A stretch of DNA of 64,000 nt from Amphibalanus amphitrite (taxonomy: Eukaryota; Arthropoda; Thecostraca; Balanomorpha; Balanidae). Every line of letters begins with the position of its first letter. The first letter of the stretch is position 1. The notes under the pieces are model-generated. The model was not told the DNA's origin, searched no databases, and saw only the letters and a program-made list of their open reading frames with translations. The position numbers were made by a program, and so were the translations under genes. This document shows, one piece after another, positions 13,261 through 24,885 of this stretch. The stretch lies in contig NW_024881501.1 of NCBI RefSeq assembly GCF_019059575.1, positions 1,798,001-1,862,000 of the forward strand. Reading direction: 5' to 3'.

Positions 13261-14639
13261 AGCTCTCCCAAATGTCGACCGGAAAGTCGTTAAAAAAATC
13301 GTTGCGACGATCGGCTCGACAAGCTGAAGACCGCGCCAGTGAATGCATCGTGAAACGGCACCTCTATACTCACCCATCGCCAGGCCCAAAGACGTGTTGT
13401 TCATAGGTGTCTTTCACAATACAGCAACACTATAGTGTTGCTGATCGCGGAGGACCACTGTCCACTGCTCGTCTGCCGTGGTGTTACTTCTGATGAGGCT
13501 CAGAGCGCATGTGTATTGTTTACTGTGAACAATCTGTTGAAATATATAATGAGTAGATCTGTACTCTGAGACTTAATGAACTTGGCTAACGAGGATGTGT
13601 GTTAAAGCAAAACGAACTGTGTTACACGCCTCAATAATTATGTGGAATGAGTTGTATAAATGTATACTTCATGTCGATTTATTGCGGTTAAAGACGTTAC
13701 CTCTGTTTAAACGCGGCTGGGCCTGTTATAGCCCCGTTTGCATCAAAGAAGGTACGCCTTTCATCGCAATAAGTCCACATGAATTATATATTCATATATT
13801 CATTCAACGTGATCATTGAATCGTGTAATGCAGCTCATTTTGCGTTAATATACATTCTAAAAGGAGGTACTGGACGGGAAGTATATGAACACGAACCGAG
13901 CTACGAAACACGTTACACGTTTATGGCGAGTTTACTAACATCTAATTTCCGGATATGTTAACACAAATAAGTTTATGTAGCCGATAATGATCCGAGCCCA
14001 GAAACACCAGTGGTGTTATTGAACACTTAACATCTTTAATGCGAGCTATTTTACACGTTATTCGATACGCTAGAAACATGTTGGCGAGTTATCGAACTCG
14101 GTAGCACGTCTTTATCGAGTTACGGAACACCACTTTTTGGAAAGTCAAAACTCATACCGAGTTATGTAGCACGGATTTACCGTGTATGAGAAAACACGGT
14201 GGCGTGTTATGAGATACGGCTGTACCGTGTCGTTTTTGGCCATATAACACAAAACGTGCTATCATTTTTTACAGTGTAAAATGCGTTTTTCTGACTCCTT
14301 ATTTTTAGGTACATTTACCTTTTAGTGAGTACTTTTACCTGATGCTGCCAGAAACTCGGGGAGCAGCCACCCAAGTCGCGCATGCGCAGAAGGCTGTTGC
14401 TCTCCACCAATCATCGTCCCGCGTTTTGCTGTTTTGGCTCGCACGCTTTCAGTTTGAATCGCCATTGCCGGCGTGATGGGTGTGTGTTGGTGTATGACGT
14501 TGGGAGCCGGACGGCGAGTGACATTCGTGTTTCACGCGTTTTATTTTGTGAGTGATAGCACTTTCCATATATTTCCGCTGAGTTGTGGTGGTTTTGCAGC
14601 TTTAATTCATTACAAAGCCTTGACAATAGACGTTGGCGA

Positions 14640-14741
14640 GTACTAGCGTGCCGACCGCCGGGCCACGTGTCGATAAACCACCGTCTGCTGGAAGCGCTAA
14701 GAGAGGACAGAAAGTCGAAGAATTTCCCAACTACGCGCCTG
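14640..14741 (+). other. Exon-like segment with strong donor, unidentified
   Basis: An open frame rich in Ala, Ser, Pro and Lys ends in ...FPNYAPE and is followed by an ideal donor, GAG|GTAAGTG (14742-14748). The upstream block 14390-14640 has a GC-rich, promoter-like character. The product is not recognised. It could be the first coding exon of a gene carried by the 10-kb CACTC insertion. Confidence 0.3.
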
Positions 14742-14759
14742 AGGTAAGTGTCTTCTTAA

Positions 14760-15100
14760 CCCGTGCCGAGCCGGTGCTCGGGGCCAACCGCGCCGGGCCG
14801 GGGGTGTCTGACCCCCCCCCCCCCCTCTAACTCGGCTCCATGGCCACGTAGCGACACGCGGCAGGCGGCATTCGAAAGACCGTCAAAAATAATGACGGAA
14901 ATACTCCAGTCATTTTTTTTACGTCAGGTCAAAGTTCAGGTCACCAGAGGTCATCAAAGGTCAAATTTTGTCTATTTCAACAATTTTCGAAACACCCAAC
15001 GCATTACTCGAGAACCAATAGAGCTACAGCGCCGCAGAAAAGCGCATTCGATAGCTCTTTCGCTAATGATCGCGTATATATTGTGTTGCAGAAGATGTAT
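14760..15100 (+). mobile_element. Partial TTAA-family element
   Basis: TTAA at 14756-14759 is followed by CCCGTGCCGAGCCGGTGC and a C-run. The interior includes AGGTCA motifs and a segment shared, inverted, with the right part of the 31431-32602 element (around 32290-32500). No right end was found. It sits directly after the donor-like site at 14742, as if inserted in an intron. Confidence 0.45.
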
Positions 15101-15105
15101 GAAAT

Positions 15106-15276
15106 GATCTAGAGGCAGCTCTCGGATCACGGGACCAAGTCCTGGTGGATGAAGTGGACGTGTGTCAGCCGTATCTAAAGGCGACGGGAGGCTCTACGCA
15201 GAAGTTCTCCTACGCCGAGGGTATGCCGATCCTCAAAGTTGAGGACCCTGAGTTGGCGCTAGACGTTGGACGTTGA
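15106..15276 (+). pseudogene. Open exon-like segment, degenerate
   Basis: A frame of about 56 codons reads ...QVLVDEVDVCQPYLKATGG... and ...LKVEDPELALDVGR before a stop. It follows a plausible acceptor (TTGTGTTGCAG near 15090), but all three frames hit a stop between that acceptor and the open segment. It may be the damaged second exon of the gene suggested at 14640. Family not recognised. Confidence 0.3.
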
Positions 15277-15304
15277 AGTACGTTGGAGCCCACAGTGTGT
15301 TTAA

Positions 15305-16521
15305 CCCGCGCCCCACCATGGGATACTTTTATAACGCGCCCAACGGGGGTGGGGGGGGGGCTATTCATAGCCCCCTCCTAACTCCGAAACTAATGGGCCG
15401 ATTGTCGAAATTTAAAGGGCTCCTGATAGTACTGGAAGAACTGTCGCGCGGAACATAATTTTATTGACGTCGAGGTCACCGATGACGTCAGAGGTCAGGT
15501 CAAAGTAAAAGTTATCGACGTTTTTGCTTGATAGCTGTTTGGGCTCTGGCCGCCGGCTCACAGGTCTGGTCAGGCTCATTTTCGGTTTACCTACACACTC
15601 GTGAATACATGTATAAGATATCCCATGAGGGTACGGAACCTGTACTTCGAATTTGTATTGCCAAGGCCAGGTCATCTTAGGTCACGGAAATTTTATATTT
15701 TATCGGTCACGTGACACATGTTTCGTGGTCTATTTACGCCATATGTTTCAATGTCAGTGTCGTTTGTCATTTTAGTCCATCTTCAGTTGAATACAGCTGA
15801 GGTCAGGTCACTTTAAGGTCAAAAAGAGCAAATTTTAAAGTTACGATTTTCAACCAAAAAGGTGCCTATCAGTTGCAGTTTGAGCTCATGGGAACAAGAT
15901 GGTGCTATTTATATTGTTGTACAATGTCAAGAACATACCTACTGATATTGATTTGAAAATTTGATAGTGATAAGCATTTTTTCCTATAAAGCTAAATTTT
16001 TTAAACTCAGCTATTTTTGAAGGTAGGTATCAGACTTCCTAGGAATAGGTCATCGGTATATGTTCTATGAATTTTTATCACATATATTCCGTTTTTTTTT
16101 TTTTTTGTTTAACTCGAAAACCTTTAGGGAAAATTCAATATCATACCATTTATAAAATTGTATAAGTATAATTTTCGATGCTTCCAAAATTGTGAAAATC
16201 CGTGTAAGGAGTTTCATAGCCCTATGTATCTTCATAGCCCTGGTCTTGTCATGCAAAGAAATTGGACCTAGTTTTTGAAAACTAAGCTCTTGAGAGCGAT
16301 TGCTGTAGTTCAATGGGTTGCATCCAATTCGGCCGAACATGACGTCACTCTGACGTGATTTCCGGCGGATCTATGATAGCTACGAAATTTTCGTTTGGAC
16401 ACAAGGTGTCAAATCGATGCAGCAGAAGGTACCGAAAGCTTCTTATTGATCCGTCCAGCGGTTTAGAGGATATTGCAGAAAAACCAGAGGGGGTTATAAA
16501 TCCCCCCCCGCGGGTCGCGGG
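15305..16521. mobile_element. TTAA-flanked element, copy 4 (1.2 kb)
   Basis: TTAA lies at 15301-15304 and 16522-16525. The ends are CCCGCGCCCCACC and, inverted, CCCGCGACCCGCGG. G-run and C-run blocks occur inside each end, and AGGTCA motifs are frequent between 15470 and 15830. The right half (about 15900-16500) is related to 24890-25830. No coding capacity. Confidence 0.7.
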
Positions 16522-16529
16522 TTAATCTT

Positions 16530-16745
16530 AAATTTGGCAGGGACGCGCGAGGGATGGGAGTGTACCTTCAGAAAGAGGTGGGCATATAGATGATGGCCAA
16601 AAGCTGACGGCCAAAGCCATCCGCTTCGCCAAGGTGGCGTAGCGTGTGGTATGCGACTGCCAAGACCTGGCCGTCTCTTAAGTATAGCGTGTTGTGTGCG
16701 AATGCCAAATATGATTTTGCGTAGTTAGCACAGCTTTTTAATAAA
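16530..16745 (+). other. 3'-exon-like segment with AATAAA
   Basis: Short open frames, one ending ...KLTAKAIRFAKVA before a stop at about 16640, are followed by a perfect AATAAA signal near 16740. Together with 14640-14741 and 15106-15276 this could be the 3' end of a small, decayed gene interrupted by TTAA elements. The linkage is inference. Confidence 0.25.
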
Positions 16746-17134
16746 GAACCTTCTTTGATAAATATGCGTAGTGTTACTTTGCTTGGCCGCTAAACCAAAT
16801 TGTTTACAATTCAGTCAGTTTGTCATGGCTTACGTGTGTGATTGTGGGTGGCCGGAATAACTGTGAACGCTTTCGCCACGTGGACGGAGGCTTATGGCGT
16901 TTGACGTTTGGTCGTGTTTTTAGAGAGAGAAAAAATACAGCATTGGTTGTTGGATCTATATTTTTGTTTACGTATGGATGGCGGCTTAGTTTACTATACA
17001 ACACGAACCTAAATTACCTCACCTCGAGCACAAGGCGAGAGCACTTTCTGTAGACGACGTAAAAAATCAAATCGTTCTGCCGCGTCTATCGTTTTACCTC
17101 CATCTATTGCAGTCTGTCTATCCATCTATCTACC

Positions 17135-17211
17135 TATGTAAACATATGTATGTTTGCATGTATGTATGTGTGCATGTATGTATGTATGTATGTATGTATG
17201 TATGTATGTAT
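17135..17211. repeat. (ATGT)n microsatellite
   Basis: Tandem ATGT tetranucleotides with a few variants, ending at the left edge of the palindromic hAT element. Confidence 0.9.
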
Positions 17212-18083
17212 TAGTGATGCAAGTGTTGAGCCCACACGGGCCCGGAGTCGGGCTCAAATTCCGGCCCGGCGGTCTTTTTGCTGGGCATGAGCGCAGGCAT
17301 GCTGATCTTTTACCGGACCCGGTAAGAACAAACATTTATTTAAGTTATTACGTGTCGGGCCGAATGCCGGTCTCGTAAGACGTACGCCGGGCCCGTAATT
17401 GTATTCCTCCAAAATGGTTGCGATGCCGGGTTTTGGTTTTCACTGTTTTCAGGAAATTCTTGCATCTCTGGTATGTATGTATATTGTATATATTAGCGAT
17501 GCAATAATATCCAGAAAACGAAAGCCCGGCACCGACCCGGCATCGCAGTCATTTTGGAGGAGTACCATGCCAGGCCCAGCGTATGTCTGTCCAGTCCGGC
17601 ATTCGGCCGGGCACGTAACACATTTAAAGGGAATAGTTCACTTTCACGAAATTAGTTTTTTTGCAATTGGTTTATGATTTTTTATGCTCGAAATGATCAG
17701 CAAGGAAAATAAAACCTTTTTATAAAAACATATTATTTTCAATATTTTAATATTGGAAGAACTCTTCAGTTTTAAAAGAGTGAAATGACCCCTGCGAGCC
17801 ACACATTCCTCAGCAAGGCACTTTTTCGGGACGAGAAGTGGAATATCTTTCCCTAGGGTGATCGTTGGGCCGTAAAAGCTCCTGATTTGTGCTTGTCTCA
17901 GCTCAGGCTACAAAAATGCTATTCCTGTTCAAAGCCCCGTGTTAAAAGTAAACTATTTCCTTTAAAATGGGCTAGTCCTCTTCGAGACCGTCATAAGCCC
18001 CTGTGTCCAAACCCGGCAAAAAGGCCGCCGGGCCCGAATTTGAGCCCAAAGCCAGGCCGGTGGGCTTAAGACTTGCATTGATA
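17212..18083. mobile_element. Palindromic hAT-type MITE, 872 bp
   Basis: The left end TAGTGATGCAAG and the right end (inverted: TATCAATGCAAG) begin long inverted repeats of roughly 70 bp. These contain GGGCTCAAATTC and CCCGGCGG blocks. A second internal palindrome carries CCTCCAAAATGG versus its inverse near 17405 and 17550. The flanks GTATGTAT and GTACGTAC match at 6 of 8 positions, consistent with an aged 8-bp duplication. No transposase. Confidence 0.65.
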
Positions 18084-18684
18084 GTACGTACGCGCGGCGC
18101 CTACCCAGCGGGCCGCCGACGGCCGGTCGCGTCACTTTTGTTCGCGCCGTACTCTTGTTTCGTTTCTCCTACTTTTGTTTCGTTTGCGATTATAACTTTT
18201 GTTCGCGATAATATAGATACGACGTTATGTTTACATCGTGTTTTCTTATTCACCACAGTTTTCGAAAGAAGTTCAGATGAACCGATCAAGCTGTTCACCT
18301 GAACTGCTTTTGAAAAAGCATACCTTCGGTTTTGTGAGCGTAAGTGGCTCATGGGAACCAGGTTCACAAAACCCAACTAGAGTGGCTCAAAATGGTACTA
18401 CCCGTTTTTTCGCCGCTTGAAGTTCAAGTAACCCGAGTACCCGGTGTACGATAAGCCGATGAGCGGGTGTAGACTTACCCAATCCAGTTATATATTGGGG
18501 TAGTGAGAGCAATTTTGAGTAATGCTGCACTAATAATTGGTATCAAATGAACAATAAGATTCTCATCAGAGCCATTCATACGGTTCAGGCAACACTTAAC
18601 GAGTGGTTTCAGCTACACTTAAAAAATGGTTCATTTTGGTACTTTTGAAAACCCTCGTTTTATGGTTCAATTTTTTTCTGAGTG

Positions 18685-19110
18685 TGCCCCGCTGTGGACG
18701 GGCTCAGCGGCGGCCAGTCTGTCACGGTGTGGACGGGCTCAGCGGCGGCCAGTCTGTCACGGCTCAGCGGCGGCCAGTCTGCCCCGCTGTGGACGGGCTC
18801 AGCGGCGGCCAGTCTGCCCTGCTGTGGACGGTCTCAGCGGCGGCCAGTCTGTCACGGGAGCTGCCGGGCTCAGCGGCGGCCAGTCTGCCCTGCTGTGGAC
18901 GGGCTCAGCGGCGGCCAGTCTGCCCCGGTGTGGACGGGCTCAGCGGCGGCCAGTCTGCCCTGCTGTGGACGGGCTCAGCGGCGGCCAGTCTGTCACGGTG
19001 TGGACGGGCTCAGCGGCGGCCAGTCTGTCACGGTGTGGACGGGCTCAGCGGCCAGTCTGTCACGGTGTGGACGGGCTCAGCGGCGGCTAGTCTGTCACGG
19101 TGTGGACGGG
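18685..19110. repeat. 35-bp minisatellite, right part of the split array
   Basis: About twelve copies of a 35-bp unit with TCTGTCACGG and TCTGCCC(C/T)G variants, identical in type to 8463-8590. All frames stay open across it, which creates artefactual ORFs of 150-250 codons. Confidence 0.9.
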
Positions 19111-20033
19111 AGCGGGCCGCTCTCGGCACAGTCCGATTATCCCGTGTCCGACCCAGATCGGCGGCGGGCTCAGACCCGGTGACGTCACGGGCCGGGTTGA
19201 TGACGCCGGCCGTTCGGCGAAGGATCAGCGCGGCGGAGACACGTGTGCCGGCCTGCAGTGTGGGACCGCGGCGCCGCCGGGCTGAGACGGGTCCGGGCCG
19301 AGCTCAGAGGGGCGACACACTCGGTCGGATGAGGGCCGCCACTCTCGGATTCCACAAATAGCCTCACGGAAATCCAGTCCGTGAATTACCGCCGGCACGG
19401 TCATCACATGAGAGCGAAAGGCCGCCAGTCCACCCGCTGAGGGCCTGTATATGCACGCCACGACTCGGACCGTCATCAGATGATCGGGACCCGTTAGTGG
19501 TGCTTCAAGAATAATGCACCAGACCGGCTGACTTTTACCGTGCAAAGAACATTGCTATTATTTTTAGGTTCAGCGCATGCATGCATTCCAGCAAATTCCA
19601 TCAAATGAACATGCATTCCAGCTCAATTTTGCACAAGATCATCCGGTTGCAAAATTGCTATGCGATGATAATGCCAAACAAAATTAAAAATGACACTACA
19701 ACATCGCACAAGCCTGTGGACATACCAGCAACCAGCAAACAGGAAGTCTCAGGCGGATGAAGTGCTTGTAGATTCTGATGGGCATTGCATCATGAAAAAC
19801 TCAAAAACTCTGACACTGCAGCCAGCACTGTTCAAGATAAGGCTATCATTTTCCATATAGCATGCTTTACACTTGTTTGGGAAAGTTTAAGAAAATTTGT
19901 GAGTCGAGCGTAGTTTTTTTTTTTAACTAATTCACGGAAAAGATGAAGCGGGGATATCTGGCGCCCCTCTGGCACCAACAAGGCTACTTTTACTTGGTAT
20001 CTTAACTGCGTGCTATTCCATGAGGCGCGAGTA
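19111..20033. other. No recognised feature
   Basis: GC-rich to 19350, then AT-richer. A duplicated ATGCATTCCAGC motif occurs near 19575-19620. I see no element ends, splice pattern or protein family. Confidence 0.3.
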
Positions 20034-20035
20034 TA

Positions 20036-22403
20036 GGGGAAGTTGGGGGAACGCCGAATACTTTTTTTCTGACGCCCGTAGCACGCAAGGTAGACAACAT
20101 AAGCTATTCTTGTTGGCGTCATTCGAGAGGCCAGTCTTTTGCCTTTCAAACATACCAGGCGCATTTGATGAATTCGCATACCGTTAAGCGCACAAACTAA
20201 AAATATCAAAGAACTGACTTTTTCGGCGTTGCCCCGGACTGCGGGGAAAGCCGAAAATGGGAGAAATGATCTACGGGAATGCCGAAATTGATGTTTTGCT
20301 TTTTTACCTCAAATTTTATCCAGAATTCGTCAAAGCTGACACGCGTTTTAAGAGCTTGAGGACGCTTGGTGCACACTGGAAGTTATAACTGTGTGATATA
20401 ATAAGAAAAGGTCAGGTGAATCATTCCTTATGGTAACAGGCCGTTGTGTCGGTTAAAAGTGTAATTTGTGTGACTAAAAATACGCGTTGCTATTCTACAG
20501 CGGTAAAGCTCACGTAGCGTGCTTTAACGCGCGTAATTGCACGTTTTCGGCATTACCCCAGCCAGCCATACTTTCATTTGCAGGCCCATAACTCTTCAAC
20601 GTGCTGTATAAATTTCAAATAGGCAGCACACTTATGCAAAGACGTGCTGAAGATTACTTGACCGAATTGGCCAGACAAACGGTAGCATAATGAGTAGGAA
20701 AAGCAGCTTCGAAGACGCATGTAGTACAAAGGAAACGTACCTTGAAAACGCTCTTGGTGCCCTCACAGCCGAAGTATTCCGAATGACGACTGGTAACAAA
20801 CATGCGATAATTGATGTCCGTGAAGTTGGCGACGTCGCCAGCGACTTTTCCAGCGACGACCACCGATTTTAGCCAAAACCTCGTCCTAGGTCAATTGGAC
20901 CATGAGGATCACGAAAATCGAACCCATTCACCCCTAAACCTTGACCTTCAAGGTCAAATTCAAGGTCAAAGGACGGGGAACTGAAAAAGTGCCACTAAAT
21001 ATTGTCCGATCTTCAAAATTTTGGCACCAAAATGTAGCGCGTGCAAAGTTCTAGCCGCACATCGAAAACCATTTTCATCAAGGTCAAACTTCAAGGTCAA
21101 ATTCAAGGTCAAAGGACGGGGAACTGAAAAAGTGCCACTAAATATTGTCCGATTTTCAAAATTTTGGCACCAAAATGTTGCGCGTGCAAAGTTCTAGCCG
21201 CACATCGAAAACCATTTTCATCAAGGTCAAACTTCAAGGTCAAATTCAAGGTCAAAGGACGGGGAACTGAAAAAGTGCCACTAAATATTGTCCGATCTTC
21301 AAAATTTTGGCACCAAAATGTAGCGCGTGCAAAGTTCTAGCCGCACATCGAAAACCATTTTCATCAAGGTCAAACTTCAAGGTCAAATTCAAGGTCAAAG
21401 GACGGGGAACTGAAAAAGTGCCACTAAATATTGTCCGATCTTCAAAATTTTGGCACCAAAAAGTAGCGCGTGCAAAGTTCTAGCCGCACATCGAAAACCA
21501 TTTTCATCAAGGTCAAACTTCAAGGTCAAATCCAAGGTCAAAGGACGGGGAACTGAAAAAGTGCCACTAAATATTGTCCGATCTTCAAAATTTTGGCACC
21601 AAAATGTAGCGCGTGCAAAGTTGTAGCCGCACATCGAAAACCATTTTCGTCAAGGTCAAACTTCAAGGTCAAATTCAAGGTCAAAGGACGGGGAACTTTA
21701 AAAATGCTACGTCACCAGCGACTTTTCCAGCGACGAGCACCGATTTTAGCCAAAACCTCGCCCAAGGTCAATTGGACCATGAGGATCACGAAAATCGAAC
21801 CCATTCACCCCTAAACCTTGACCTTCAAGGTCAAATTCAAGGTCAAAGGACGGGGAACTGAAAAAGTGCCATTAAATATTGTCTGATCTTCAAAATTTTG
21901 GCACCAAAATGTAGCGCGTGCAAAGTTCTAGCCGCACATCGAAAACCATTTTCATCAAGGTCAAACTTCAAGGTCAAATTCAAGGTCAAAGGACGGGGAA
22001 CTGAAAAAGTGCCACTAAATATTGTCCGATTTTCAAAACTTTGGCACCAAAATGTAGCGCGTGCAAAGTTCTAGCCGCACATTAAAAACCATTTTCATCA
22101 AGGTCAAACTTCAAGGTCAAATTCAAGGTCAAAGGACGGGGAACTGAAAAAGTGCCACTAAATATTGTCCGATCTTCAAAATTTTGGCACCAAAATGTAG
22201 CGCGTGCAAAGTTCTAGCCGCACATCGAAAACCATTTTCATCAAGGTCAAACTTCAAGGTCAAATTCAAGGTCAAAGGACGGGGAACTGAAAAAGTGCCA
22301 CTAAATATTGTCCGATCTTCAAAATTTTGGCTTTTGGCGTACGGTTTTCGAAATAGCTCGAATTTCGGCTTTGCCCCAACGCCGGCATTGCCCCAACTTC
22401 CCC
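20036..22403. mobile_element. TA-flanked inverted-repeat element carrying a satellite
   Basis: The ends are GGGGAAGTTGGGG and its inverse CCCCAACTTCCCC. Each is followed by a further matching GCCG block and directly flanked by TA (20034-20035, 22404-22405), as in Tc1/mariner-type integration. The interior holds GGCGTTGCCCC and GGCATTACCCC motifs and a 143-bp satellite array. No transposase is present. The superfamily assignment is tentative. Confidence 0.6.
20828..22330. repeat. 143-bp satellite with TCAAGGTCA triplets
   Basis: The landmark GGACGGGG recurs at 20971, 21114, 21257, 21400, 21543 and 21686, exactly 143 bp apart. It then recurs at 21848 after a 162-bp step, and again at 143-bp steps to 22277. 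Each full monomer has three TCAAGGTCA boxes 12-13 bp apart. The 140-bp leader at 20828-20970 is repeated at about 21708-21847, so the array is two similar blocks. TCAAGGTCA matches the extended half-site of FTZ-F1/ERR-type nuclear receptors. Function is unknown. Confidence 0.92.
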
Positions 22404-22532
22404 TAGGTTAAATTGTACCTAATTGTGCATTTTGCGGGGGTTTGTTAACTCATTCCTGAGACGCCCTCCAGCTACTACAACTGCTGATTTTGATGCTGAT
22501 ATTGCTATGAACAGCAAGTAGCAACACATCAA

Positions 22533-22556
22533 CTGCTGTTGTTGCCGCTGCTGCTG

Positions 22557-22618
<62 letters not shown>

Positions 22619-22746
22619 GCTGCTGCTGCTGCCGCTGCTGCTGCCGCTGCTGCTGCCGCTGCTGCTGCTGATGCTGCTGCTGCTGCCGCTGCCGCCGCTG
22701 CCGCTGCTGCTGCTGCTGCTGCTGCTGCTGCCGCTGCTGCTGCTGC
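22533..22746. repeat. CTG/CCG trinucleotide array
   Basis: About 70 triplets, mostly CTG with CCG and a CGC-rich start. It yields poly-Leu/Pro and poly-Gln/Arg frames that are artefacts of the repeat. Confidence 0.93.
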
Positions 22747-22759
22747 AATGACCAGCCGT

Positions 22760-24885
22760 TTATACCACTATTTCATCCATCATCCATCGACTTCTGTTTC
22801 GGGTGGCGTCAGTGCCTGGGTCAGGAAGGGATTTGGCTGGCCAGGGGTGGCGAAAATCGGACCGGGCGCGAGCAGCCTGGTCAGTCCGGGCGGACCTGAC
22901 GGACGGCCAGGGAGGGGGAGGGGGGGCTGACTGAGAGAGAGCAGGGGGGGGGGGCACTGACGGCCGCCCGTGCACAGGTGCAGCCGGCCGGCCGGCCCAC
23001 CAGCGGGTGAGTGACCGACGGCCATGGCCGGCCGCCGCCGCTCGTTATCGCAAAGACGCGCAGATGAAAAAAGGAGCAAAAATGCTCCGGCGGAGCGGGC
23101 AGGCCGGCGGTGACGTCACAGGCCGGCAGGTAGTGCCCGCTGCAGCTGTGATCACCCAGACGGGGGGGGGGGGGGACTGGTCCAGGAGTGAGAGAGAGCC
23201 GGCCGCACAGACGGCCCCTCACCGTGGCGGCCCAGATCCTGGCGCCTCGATAACAGCCCTGTTTGTTTTGACTTTCCGAGTGTAGCCTATCGCGCTATCG
23301 CTGGAACGGGATGTGCACGAGTTTAGACGGAGCGGTCCCACGTGTGCCGGCGCCGGTTTTCGACGGCTACTCCTTGTGTGGACTATGGTCAGCGGCACGG
23401 GTAGATCTGAAAATACTCGGCACCCGTACCTATTCAAGGACAGATCGAGAGCGCCGATAGACCAGCCTCGATTCAGGCAGGCCAGGCAGGTGGCTATATA
23501 TACTCTCGATAAATGTCAAACCTCTCGGCAATTGCCAGATAAGAATATCTATAAAAAAAAACACGAATAGTCTCCAAGCGAGACATACTTTTATTGAAGT
23601 AATGTCAAAAGTGAACATTCAAACACTAGCCCTACATACATACATGCAACACTTGCCCTGTCAATGTTATCTGTCAGAACTTTATTGTCTATTTATCATC
23701 TAACGTCAAACCTGGAAACTTATTCGGGGCACGTTTTACTTTTTTTGTTCCAAACCGAAGTGTTTGAAGTGCCAAACTAAACCAAAGACCCAGACCAATC
23801 AGAAAGAGAAAATATGTCCACACGCGTTGTTATTGTTTACAGCGCCATGAGCTGACTCTCACCTGTTGCCATCAGGTAGTGGAGCGGCGCGGACGCCCCG
23901 TTTTCCGTCTCCGTTCCCGGTGGTGCTCATCTCCCCCCTCCCCCCTCTGCCGTCCCGGGGAGAGCGGCTCCCGTTCCCCGGGGAGCCGGTCTGTTTGGGA
24001 GTTAAAAATCAGCGGGGACCCGGACCGGCGCGGCATTGACGGCGCGCCGCGCCGGCCCGGCCCGATTGTGGCGCGGCGCGGGGGGCATCGTTTGCGCTCA
24101 CACCCTTGTTATATTTGTATTTATAGAGCGGCCGGCCGCCGGCGCCGGCTCGGCTCGTTACGGAACGTCCGGCACAATGGCTAATGGACCGAGAGGAAAC
24201 GCGACTCCCGACTGGAGGCCGGCACCCGTCCCACGGACGGACAGGACGGGACGGACGGGACGGGACGGACGGGACGGACGGACTGAAAGCACCCCACTCA
24301 GAAGCAGTATCGCTTTTCACGCCTGTATCCAGAGACGGCCAATGCGACTCAGATCAATTTAGCGGGCCCACCCCGCTGTCATCGGCCTGAATGTCGGTCT
24401 GGGGCGCGCTGTTTACAGGCCTGAGAGGCACCGAGAGGCGACGGAGGAGGGCTCGCCGGCCGCGCGGCACCCCTCCTCGGTATCTAGGAGCCAGCCGCGC
24501 CCGGGGCGCAGGCAGCGCAGCATTTAGCGTGCGTTCGACATCCGGATAACCAGGGATACTTTTCCGGGATCACAGGGATCATTCGGTGTTTTAGGCTGAC
24601 ATCGTGCACAACAGACATGGCAACGAGTAAAAGAGGCAAGTGTGAAACAAAAACGATCTGAAAATGTGACTTATTGCACCGATGGCCCCTGCAATACCAA
24701 AAATTACCGGTGATCCCGGAAAATTATCCCTGATTATCCAGATGTCGAGCGCAAGGCTAGTCGGCAGCATTGAACACAGGCATAGGCGGATCCAGAAAGG
24801 CGGTGCGGGGCCCTAAAAGGTCCCTCTAAATTAAAAAAAAAACTCGGGATTCGATTCGCTGTGCACTGCTGTGCAGTTTATGGGT
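22760..24885. other. GC-rich, CpG-dense DNA without supported gene
   Basis: G- and C-runs and CpG-dense blocks occur at 22880-23260 and 23880-24500, with short GGACGGGAC direct repeats near 24235-24285. A hAT-like end (TAGGCGGATCCAG) near 24785 has no partner. Overlapping frames on both strands show no family. It could include CpG islands, but no transcript structure is evident. Confidence 0.3.

Larger units (their letters stand above)
8936..14276. mobile_element. 5.3-kb CACTG-ended inverted-repeat element nested inside
   Basis: Perfect 14-bp inverted ends, CACTGTAAAAAATG, are followed by a partly matching AGCAC block. A TA dinucleotide flanks both sides (8934-8935, 14277-14278). Subterminal regions (9000-9320, 13900-14270) are full of short ACACG/CGTGT motifs, as in CACTA elements. 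It contains a CT array, TTAA elements and exon-like segments. No transposase was recognised. Confidence 0.6.
8591..18684. mobile_element. 10.1-kb CACTC-ended inverted-repeat insertion, CACTA-like
   Basis: The left end reads CACTCAGAAAATTTTTT and the right end is its inverted counterpart (TTTTTTTCTGAGTG). The 11 terminal bases match. The insertion interrupts a 35-bp minisatellite, leaving a 2-bp TG duplication (8589-8590, 18685-18686). Short subterminal motifs such as GGTAC and TGGTTC recur near both ends. Ends starting with CACT, a 2-3-bp duplication and subterminal repeats are features of CACTA/EnSpm elements. No transposase was recognised. Other elements are nested inside. Confidence 0.6.

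Noticed and set aside
20828-22330. Possible rDNA spacer or centromeric satellite
   Set aside because: The array is only about ten monomers, lies inside an inverted-repeat element, and no rRNA sequence is nearby.
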